From Lentzea tibetensis (GTDB lineage Bacteria > Actinomycetota > Actinomycetes > Mycobacteriales > Pseudonocardiaceae), in contig NZ_VOBR01000021.1 in assembly GCF_007845675.1 (NCBI RefSeq), forward strand, positions 89,672 to 153,671: DNA of 64,000 nucleotides. Direction: 5' to 3'. A program made the translations under genes and the position numbers. This document shows, piece after piece, positions 25,686 to 32,186 of the stretch; within the stretch, counting starts at the first letter, position 1, and every line of letters starts with the position of its first letter. The notes below the pieces were generated by a model that ran no database searches, had not been told where the DNA came from, and saw nothing but the letters and a program-made list of their open reading frames with translations.

Positions 25686-27287
25686 ATGGCATCAATTCTG
25701 CTCGGTTCTGATGAGCTCACGTCGTCCGCTGCCGCGTCGTTCGCGCGTCGCCCGGACGGAAGAGTCATCAGATTGGACGACGAGGCGGAGAAGCGCGTCG
25801 TCCGCTCCGTTCAGCTGATGCGCGACCTCATCGCCACCGGACAGCCGATGTACGGCATCACCACGGGTTTCGGGGACAGCTGCGTCAGGCAGATCAGCCC
25901 GGACAAGGTCGTCGCGCTCCAGCGCAACCTGGTCCAGTACCACCTGAACGGGTTCGGCCCGATGGCCGAACCCGAGGTCGTGCGCGCGACCATGCTGATC
26001 CGCGCGAACTGCCTGTCCCGCGGGTACTCGGGCGTGCGTCCCGAGGTGATCAACCTGCTGGTCGACTGCCTGCACAACGACATCCTGCCGATGATCCCCG
26101 AGCGCGGGTCGGTCGGCGCGAGCGGCGACCTGGTGCCGCTGTGCTATCTGGCCAACGCGCTGACCGGGGACGGCGAGGTGCTGTTCGACGGCTCGGTCGT
26201 CCCGGCGCGGCACGCGATGCGCGAGTGCGGGCTCGAACCGGTCGTGCTGGAGGCCAAGGAGGGCCTCGGCCTGATCAACGGCACGTCGTTCATGTCCGCG
26301 TTCGCGTCGCTGGCGCTCAGTGACGCGGCCGAGCTGGCCGCGGTCGCGGACGTCTGCACGGCGCTCGCGATGGAGGCGCTGCTCGGCAACCGCGGCCACT
26401 TCGAGTCGTTCATCCACGAGCAGAAGCCGCACCCCGGCCAGCTGCGCAGCGCCGCCACGATCCACGGCCTGCTCGACGGCTCCGAGCTGGCCCGCGAGTA
26501 CTCGCAGGTGCTGTCCGCGAACAAGGCGCTGGGAGGCAACCGCTTCCAGGAGCTGGAGCACTCGATCCAGAACCGCTACTCGCTGCGCTGCGCACCGCAC
26601 GTGACGGGCGTGCTGTACGACACCGTCGAGTGGGCGACCCGCTGGGTCGACGTGGAGATCAACTCCACGAACGACAACCCGCTGTTCGACATCGAGGCCG
26701 CCACGATCCGCAACGGCGGCAACTTCTACGGCGGCCACGTCGTGCAGGCGATGGACTCGCTCAAGGTCGCGGTGGGCAGCGTCGGCGACCTGCTCGACCG
26801 CCAGCTCGCGCACCTCGTCGACGACAAGTTCAACATCGGCCTCACGCCGAACCTCATCCCGTTCACCGACGACGACGAAGAACTGGGCCTGCACCACGGG
26901 TTCAAGGGCACGCAGCTCGCCGCGTCCGCGCTGACCGCGGAGGCGCTGAAGCTCGGCATGCCCGCGACCGCGTTCTCCCGGTCGACCGAGGCGCACAACC
27001 AGGACAAGGTCAGCATGGGCACGATCGGCGCGCGCGACGCGCGAACCGTCGTCGAGCTGGTGCGCCAGGTCGCGGCGATCAACCTCGCCGCCACCTGTCA
27101 GGCCATCGACCTGCGCGGTGCCGACAAGCTCGGCCAGGGCACCCGCGCCGCGTACGACCTGGTCCGCGAGCACATCGCGTTCCTCGACCGGGATCGCAGG
27201 CTGGACGGCGATCTGTCCGCTCTCGTCGAGGTCATCAAGTCCGGTGCGTTCGGCGCCATCGCCGAGAAGTTCGGCGAGGACAGGTGA
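25686..27287 (+). CDS. MIO-type aromatic amino acid ammonia-lyase or aminomutase
   Basis: 533 residues, ATG start. It belongs to the histidine/phenylalanine/tyrosine ammonia-lyase family: catalytic Tyr56 in MYGITTGFGD, the self-cyclising Ala145-Ser146-Gly147 (SVGASGDLVPL) that forms the MIO cofactor, GLGLINGT, QNRYSLRCAPH, NSTNDNPLF and NQDKVSMGT. It eliminates ammonia from, or shifts the amino group of, an aromatic amino acid. The substrate-selectivity pair aligns as Tyr85-His86 (NLVQYHLNG), unlike His-Leu (Tyr lyases), Phe-Leu (Phe lyases) or Ser-His (His lyases), so the substrate is unassigned. It is first gene of a six-gene operon with ligase and carrier protein, arguing for secondary metabolism rather than histidine breakdown. 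Confidence 0.92.
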   Translation: MASILLGSDELTSSAAASFARRPDGRVIRLDDEAEKRVVRSVQLMRDLIATGQPMYGITTGFGDSCVRQISPDKVVALQRNLVQYHLNGFGPMAEPEVVRATMLIRANCLSRGYSGVRPEVINLLVDCLHNDILPMIPERGSVGASGDLVPLCYLANALTGDGEVLFDGSVVPARHAMRECGLEPVVLEAKEGLGLINGTSFMSAFASLALSDAAELAAVADVCTALAMEALLGNRGHFESFIHEQKPHPGQLRSAATIHGLLDGSELAREYSQVLSANKALGGNRFQELEHSIQNRYSLRCAPHVTGVLYDTVEWATRWVDVEINSTNDNPLFDIEAATIRNGGNFYGGHVVQAMDSLKVAVGSVGDLLDRQLAHLVDDKFNIGLTPNLIPFTDDDEELGLHHGFKGTQLAASALTAEALKLGMPATAFSRSTEAHNQDKVSMGTIGARDARTVVELVRQVAAINLAATCQAIDLRGADKLGQGTRAAYDLVREHIAFLDRDRRLDGDLSALVEVIKSGAFGAIAEKFGEDR

Positions 27288-28288
27288 GGACCGCGCTGGT
27301 CGGGGCACCCGGCAAACCGTTCGAGCTCGTCGAGGACGGGCCCGCCGAGGCGGGACTCGGCCAGGTGCTGGTCAAGGTCGACGCCTGCGGCATCTGCCAC
27401 ACCGACGCCATGTTCACCGCGGGGCTGTTCCCCGGAGCCAGGTTCCCGATGGTCGCCGGACACGAGGTCGCGGGCACCATCCAGCAGCTCGGGTCCGATG
27501 TGGACGGTTGGCGGACCGGTGACCGGGTCGGCGTCGGGTTCTGCGCCGGCTCGTGCGGGCGGTGCTCGCCGTGCCGCGCGGGCGACTTCGTCTTCTGCAC
27601 CAGCCGCGCCATCACCGGCATCACGCACCGGGGCGGCTTCGCCGAGGGGCTCGTCGTGCCCGCGGGTGCGCTGTCGGCGATCCCGGACGAGATCTCCGCA
27701 CCGGACGCCGCGCCGCTGATGTGCGCGGGCGTCACGACGTTCAACGCGCTGCGGCACAGCGACGCGTCCGGCGGTGACCTCATCGCGGTGCTCGGGCTCG
27801 GCGGGCTCGGCCACCTCGCGGTGCAGTTCGCCGCGAAGATGGGTTTCGACACGGTCGCGGTGTCGCGCGGCACGGACAAGCAGGAGCTCGCGCACCACTT
27901 GGGCGCCAGGCACTTCGTCGACAGCCGGACGACCGACGTCGCCGGGGCGTTGCGCGATCTCGGTGGCGCCAGGGTGATCCTCTCCACGATCACGCACGCG
28001 CCCGCCGTGAGCGCGGCCGTCGGCGGTCTCGCGCCCCGCGGCGAGCTGATCGTCGCGGGTGCCTGCGCGGACGCGATCGGCGTCGACACCGGTGTGCTGA
28101 TCGACCAGGGCAGGCGGATCTCCGGCTGCCTCGTCGGCACGCCGAAGGACATCGAGGACACCCTCGCGTTCTGCGCGCTCACCGGCATCCGGCCGATGGT
28201 CGAGACGGTGCCGTTGCAGGACATCGAACGCGCGTTCAGCCGCATGCTGGACGGTTCCGCACGATTTCGGATGGTGGTGCTGCCATGA
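27284..28288 (+). CDS. Zinc-dependent alcohol dehydrogenase (MDR family)
   Basis: 334 residues from GTG 27284 (GTGA overlap with the lyase). Catalytic zinc ligands lie in DACGICHTD and AGHEVAG, and a structural zinc loop in CAGSCGRCSPCRAGDFVFC. The NAD(P) loop is LGLGGLGHLAVQFA. Sequence style is that of AdhP/cinnamyl-alcohol-type enzymes. In the operon it could reduce or oxidise an aryl aldehyde or alcohol derived from the amino acid; this is inference. The stop overlaps a 19-codon micro-ORF by 4 bases. Confidence 0.92.
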   Translation: MRTALVGAPGKPFELVEDGPAEAGLGQVLVKVDACGICHTDAMFTAGLFPGARFPMVAGHEVAGTIQQLGSDVDGWRTGDRVGVGFCAGSCGRCSPCRAGDFVFCTSRAITGITHRGGFAEGLVVPAGALSAIPDEISAPDAAPLMCAGVTTFNALRHSDASGGDLIAVLGLGGLGHLAVQFAAKMGFDTVAVSRGTDKQELAHHLGARHFVDSRTTDVAGALRDLGGARVILSTITHAPAVSAAVGGLAPRGELIVAGACADAIGVDTGVLIDQGRRISGCLVGTPKDIEDTLAFCALTGIRPMVETVPLQDIERAFSRMLDGSARFRMVVLP

Positions 28289-28344
28289 GGACCAACTGGC
28301 TGGTCGGTCACGTTCGCTGCTGCGGAGTGGAGGTCCGGCTATGA
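28285..28344 (+). CDS. Possible 19-residue micro-ORF coupled to both neighbours
   Basis: ATG 28285 overlaps the alcohol dehydrogenase stop (ATGA), and its TGA overlaps the ligase ATG (ATGA). It reads MRTNWLVGHVRCCGVEVRL, with adjacent Cys residues. It may be a real coupling peptide or only a relic filling the gap; its exact fit between two coupled genes is what supports it. No known family. Confidence 0.35.
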   Translation: MRTNWLVGHVRCCGVEVRL

Positions 28345-29657
28345 CATCGTGGGTCGACGACTTCCTGCTCGCCGGGCCGGACGACGAGGTGTGCTTGCAG
28401 CTCGGTGGGCCGGTGCGCCGTTCGGAGCTGCGAACGGCGGTCGCCGGTCGGCAGAACCTGTTGCGGGACATGGGTGTCGGGCCGGTCCACTCGGTCGCGA
28501 TGCAGCAGCCCGCCTCGCTCGACCACGTGGCGACGGCGCTCGCGGTGTGGCGGCTCGGCGCGCAGCTCGTGACCGTCGACCACCGGGTCACCAGGGCCGG
28601 CTTCGACGACGTGCTCGCGGTGTTGCGGCCGAAGGCGGTTGTGACGGTCGAGCGGATCAGCCAGCGTCCGGTGTGGACACCCCGGACCGACCACGTGCTG
28701 GTGCAGGTGACCTCGGGCTCCACCGGTGCGCCCAAGCTGGTCGGCCGCACGTTCACCGACATCGTCGCCGAGGTGGTGAAGACCGGGCGGCTGCCCGGCA
28801 TGCCGGGACGCGGGGAGAGCGCGGTCGTGCTGGCCGCGTTCGCGCACACCTACGGCCTGTTCGCCGGTCTGCTGCACGGGTTGCACTCCGGTGCGCGGGT
28901 CGTGGTGCCGGAACACCCGACGGCGCGCGGCATCGCGACGGCCGTCGCGGAGGCGAGCGGTCCGGCGACCGTGTTCGGCGTCCCGTTCCACCTGCGGCTG
29001 CTCGCGTCGCTCAACGCCGACATGCCCGGACTGGCGCGCGTCGTGTCGTCCGGCGAGCGCATCGAACCGGTGCTGGGCGAGATGGTCGCGTCGCGGCTGA
29101 ACGTGCCGGTCGGCCAGATCTACGGGATGACCGAGACCGGCATGATCGCGGGCGACCTCGACGGCTCGTGCCGCCCCTCCGTCGGCAGGCTCGCGCCCGG
29201 TGTCGACGTGCGGACGCCGGACGGCGAACTGCAGGTGCGCATGGACGCCTCGCCGTATCTGGGCTTCGCGGAGGCCGGCAGGTGGCAAGCGGGCTGGTTC
29301 CGCACCGGTGACGCCGCGTCGGCCGGACCGGGCGGGCTGCTCACGTTGCACGGCCGGATGGACGCTCAGGTCACCGTCGGCGGCCTGAAGGTGGACCTGA
29401 CCTCCGTCGAGTCGATCCTCTCCGCGCTGCCCGGCGTCGCGGACGCGGTCGTCGTGAACGACGGCGTGCTCAAGGCGTTCGTGGTGCTGCGCGAAGGGGG
29501 AACCGTGGACACCGACGAGCTCGACCGCGTGCTGGCACCGCACCAGCGGCCGCGGGTCGTCCACACCGTGTCCGCGTTGCCGCGCACCCCGTCGGGGAAG
29601 GTCGTGCGCGCTCTCGACCAGTTGAACGCCGCCGTACTGGAGGGATCACTGACATGA
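28341..29657 (+). CDS. AMP-forming acyl/aryl ligase (adenylation enzyme)
   Basis: 438 residues, ATG start with GGAGG 7 bases upstream. ANL-superfamily core motifs are complete: VQVTSGSTGAPK (phosphate loop), IYGMTETG, WFRTGD, GRMDAQVTVGG hinge, and RTPSGKVVR with the C-terminal catalytic Lys. It is shorter than most acyl-CoA ligases, mainly by a compact N-terminus. A carrier protein gene starts at once downstream (4-base ATGA-type overlap), so the likely reaction is activation of an aryl or beta-amino acid and loading onto that carrier, though CoA as acceptor cannot be excluded. Confidence 0.9.
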   Translation: MTSWVDDFLLAGPDDEVCLQLGGPVRRSELRTAVAGRQNLLRDMGVGPVHSVAMQQPASLDHVATALAVWRLGAQLVTVDHRVTRAGFDDVLAVLRPKAVVTVERISQRPVWTPRTDHVLVQVTSGSTGAPKLVGRTFTDIVAEVVKTGRLPGMPGRGESAVVLAAFAHTYGLFAGLLHGLHSGARVVVPEHPTARGIATAVAEASGPATVFGVPFHLRLLASLNADMPGLARVVSSGERIEPVLGEMVASRLNVPVGQIYGMTETGMIAGDLDGSCRPSVGRLAPGVDVRTPDGELQVRMDASPYLGFAEAGRWQAGWFRTGDAASAGPGGLLTLHGRMDAQVTVGGLKVDLTSVESILSALPGVADAVVVNDGVLKAFVVLREGGTVDTDELDRVLAPHQRPRVVHTVSALPRTPSGKVVRALDQLNAAVLEGSLT

Positions 29658-30064
29658 ACATCGCCGAGTTCGTCGGAGTCGACGGCGACTTCGCCGCGCT
29701 CGACGCGCGGGCGCGGCTCGACCTCGCGCTGCGGGTCGAGCGGCAGTTCCGGATCCGGTTCTCCGACGAGGAGATCGAGTCGCTTCCCCGCCTGTCCTGG
29801 CAGAACTTCGTCGAGCTGACGAAGGCACTGCTGAAGAGGACGCGCGTCGCGAGGCCGCCGACCCGGCAGGACGTGCTCGCGGTGCTCGCCGAGGTGCGCG
29901 GCACCAGCGAGGTCATCGAGGAGATCGAGTCGATGGAACTGCTGTGGCTGCTCAACTCCATGGAGCAGCGGTACGGCGTGACGCTCGACATCGACGAGCA
30001 GAGCCTGACCCGGATGCGGACGGTCGACGGTGCCGTCGGAGTGCTGTGCTCGTGCGTGGGCTGA
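29654..30064 (+). CDS. Carrier protein with degenerate N-terminal carrier-like domain
   Basis: 136 residues. Residues about 70-132 form an acyl/peptidyl carrier domain with the phosphopantetheine serine at Ser93 (EEIESMELLWLLNSMEQRYG). Residues about 5-62 look like a second, shortened carrier fold (LDLALRVERQFRIRFSDEE, NFVELTKALLKR) in which the serine position is lost (DARARLD). So only one arm can be loaded. ATG 29654 overlaps the ligase stop. It presumably holds the substrate for the SDR and monooxygenase downstream. The end is overlapped by the SDR gene. Confidence 0.78.
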   Translation: MNIAEFVGVDGDFAALDARARLDLALRVERQFRIRFSDEEIESLPRLSWQNFVELTKALLKRTRVARPPTRQDVLAVLAEVRGTSEVIEEIESMELLWLLNSMEQRYGVTLDIDEQSLTRMRTVDGAVGVLCSCVG

Positions 30065-30804
30065 CCGTCGCCGTCACCGGCGCGAACCGGGGACTGGGCC
30101 GTGCCATCGCGGAACGAGCGGCGGACGCGGGAGCGGACCTGCTCCTGCTCGGCCGCGACCTGGACGCGTTGCGCGGTGTGGCCGCGGCGACCGGCGGCGA
30201 GGTGCGGTACCTCGACCTTGCCGATCCCGCGACCATCGGGCCCGCGCTGAGCGGGCGCGTCGACGTGCTGGTCAACAACGGGGGCGTGACCGGCCCCATC
30301 GGCCCGAGCTGGGAGGTCGCCGACCGCGACTGGTGGGAGGCGATGGAGGTCAACGTCCGCGGCACCGTCCAGGCCTGCCACGCCGTCCTGCCCGGCATGC
30401 TCGCCAGGCACTCCGGCCGGGTGATCAACATCGTCAGCAACGCGGGCAGGCTCACCTGGCCGTCGGTCAGCTCGTACTCCGTCTCGAAGGCGGCCGTCAT
30501 CAAGTTCACCGAGAACGTCGCCGAGGAACTGCGCAACCGCGGTGTCTCGGTGTTCAGCTTCCACCCCGGACTGCTCGACATCGGCATGGCGGGCGGGCAC
30601 CTCAACGAACGCCGCTCCACCGACCCGTGGCGCAACCAGATCCGCATCTGGCTGCGCATGGAGCGCAAGGCGGGCCGGTTCACCCCGCTCAGCCAGGCGC
30701 TCGAGACGCTGCTCCTCCTGCTCGACGGCACCGCGGACCCGCTGAGCGGCAGCTACCTGACCGCCGATGACGACATCGCCGCACTCGTGAAGGAGAAGTC
30801 ATGA
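30052..30804 (+). CDS. Short-chain dehydrogenase/reductase
   Basis: 250 residues from GTG 30052; GTG 30046 is possible and both lie inside the carrier gene. Classical SDR: VAVTGANRGLGRAIA (cofactor loop), VLVNNGG, catalytic Ser in NIVSNAGR, and SSYSVSKAAVIK (YxxxK), followed by FHPGLLDI. Expected to reduce a ketone or oxidise an alcohol on the carrier-bound or free intermediate. It overlaps the next gene by 4 bases (ATGA). Confidence 0.9.
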   Translation: MRGLTVAVTGANRGLGRAIAERAADAGADLLLLGRDLDALRGVAAATGGEVRYLDLADPATIGPALSGRVDVLVNNGGVTGPIGPSWEVADRDWWEAMEVNVRGTVQACHAVLPGMLARHSGRVINIVSNAGRLTWPSVSSYSVSKAAVIKFTENVAEELRNRGVSVFSFHPGLLDIGMAGGHLNERRSTDPWRNQIRIWLRMERKAGRFTPLSQALETLLLLLDGTADPLSGSYLTADDDIAALVKEKS

Positions 30805-31931
30805 CCTCGACGCTCGCCCCGGCCGAGCTCGTCACGCGTGCGCGGGAGATGCGTCCCCGGCTGCTCGACCGGCAGGCGCTGACGGACGAGCTGACCCGCG
30901 TGCCCGAGGAGACCCACCTGGACTGCCTCGACGCCGAGCTGTACCGCATGCTCTTACCCCGCTCGTTCGGCGGGCTGGAGACGAGCCTGCGCACGTTCGT
31001 CGAGGTCGTCATCGAGATCTCCCGCGGCTGCCCGTCGACCGGGTGGAACCTCGCGCTCGCCGCGGGCCACTCGCACACGATCGCCGCGCTGTTCCCGCTC
31101 TCGGCGCAGCGGGAGATCTTCGGGTCGGGCGACTTCCGCGCCGCGATGCCCGTCGCGCCGACGGGAACGGCGGTGAGATCCGGTGACGGCTACGTGGTCA
31201 ACGGCCGGTGGGGCTACGCGTCCGGCGTGATGGTGTCGACGCACGTGATCGCCGGCGTGCTGATCGACGGCGTGCCCGGCATCGCGTGCGTGCCCGAGTT
31301 CGAGGTGCTGGAGGACTGGGACCGCGCGCTCGGCATGCGCGGCAGCGGCTCCAACAGCGTGGTCGTGTCGGACGTGCACGTGCCAGCGGACTGGGTGCTG
31401 CCCGGTTTCGTGCTCGACTGGGAGGCCACCGGCGAGGCCGTGCACGGCAACCCGATGTACGGCGGGCGGCTGATGACGTTCTTCCAGCTGGAGCTGACCC
31501 CGGTGGTCGTCGGGTGCGCGTTCGCCGCGCTGGACGAGTACCGGCGGATCGTGTCGTCGAAACGGCTCATCCAGCCGCCGCACCAGCCGCGCCGCGAGCA
31601 CCCCGAGTACCAGCGGATCCTCGGTGTGGCAACGGGTCTGGCCGAGAGCGCGAGCCGCACCGTGCTGTCGGTGGCCGACGACTACCGCTCGGGCATGTCG
31701 CTGGCCGACGACTACCGGCTCGCGGTCGTGTGCAACCAGGCGGGCCAGTTGGCCGCGCAGGCGGTCGAGATGCTCGCCGCCGCGTCCGGGACCGCGTCCG
31801 TGCTGGCCGGGCAGCGGATGCAGCGCTACCTGCGGGACGTGCAGATGTACCGGACGCACTCGAACGCCCAGGTCGGCAACTGGGCGGCGACGTTCGGCCG
31901 GCTGGACCTGGGCCTTCCCCTGTCCTTCTGA
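30801..31931 (+). CDS. Flavin-dependent monooxygenase of acyl-CoA dehydrogenase fold (group D)
   Basis: 376 residues. The fold is acyl-CoA-dehydrogenase-like (LYRMLLPRSFGGLE, CPSTGWNLALAAGHSH, YVVNGRWGYASGV), but the C-terminus RYLRDVQMYRTHSNAQ resembles HsaA/DszC/HpaB-type oxygenases, whose His helps oxygen activation, and the ACAD catalytic Glu motif is absent. So hydroxylation, as by SgcC on a carrier-bound beta-tyrosine, is more likely than desaturation. A flavin reductase is not encoded nearby. A TTA leucine codon at 30954-30956 is unusual in this GC-rich DNA and implies bldA-type tRNA control. Confidence 0.83.
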   Translation: MTSTLAPAELVTRAREMRPRLLDRQALTDELTRVPEETHLDCLDAELYRMLLPRSFGGLETSLRTFVEVVIEISRGCPSTGWNLALAAGHSHTIAALFPLSAQREIFGSGDFRAAMPVAPTGTAVRSGDGYVVNGRWGYASGVMVSTHVIAGVLIDGVPGIACVPEFEVLEDWDRALGMRGSGSNSVVVSDVHVPADWVLPGFVLDWEATGEAVHGNPMYGGRLMTFFQLELTPVVVGCAFAALDEYRRIVSSKRLIQPPHQPRREHPEYQRILGVATGLAESASRTVLSVADDYRSGMSLADDYRLAVVCNQAGQLAAQAVEMLAAASGTASVLAGQRMQRYLRDVQMYRTHSNAQVGNWAATFGRLDLGLPLSF

Positions 31932-31979
31932 ACCCGCCAACGCTCTGTGATCGGGCTGGGCCGTTGGGGTGACCTGTCT

Positions 31980-31993
31980 GGCACGGCCGTGCC
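31980..31993. promoter_or_regulatory. Perfect 14-bp palindrome downstream of the biosynthetic operon
   Basis: GGCACGGCCGTGCC, self-complementary, 48 bases after the monooxygenase stop. It could be part of a transcript end or a regulator site; no T tract follows. Confidence 0.35.
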
Positions 31994-32014
31994 TGATGCG
32001 AGAACCTATGCGCC

Positions 32015-32170
32015 ATGTTCGACAGCGGACGTGCCCCCGAGCGTCCTCCGATGAAGCGGGATTCCGACCGGCAGCGCTTCCTGCGTTGCGTCGCCGCCGT
32101 GACCAGTTCGCGGCAGGTGTCGATGAGTGAGCTGAAGGACCACCGGCCTCCGGTGGGTCACAGCCGCTGA
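32015..32170 (+). CDS. Possible small protein of 51 residues
   Basis: ATG 32015 to TGA 32170 between the monooxygenase and the SARP gene. It is basic (KRDSDRQRFLRCVAAV) and has GC-rich third positions (about 78% by my count), so coding is plausible, but there is no clear ribosome site and no family is recognised. The rest of the 255-base gap holds only the palindrome at 31980. Confidence 0.3.
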   Translation: MFDSGRAPERPPMKRDSDRQRFLRCVAAVTSSRQVSMSELKDHRPPVGHSR

Positions 32171-32186
32171 GGCCGGGCTGGTGCGG

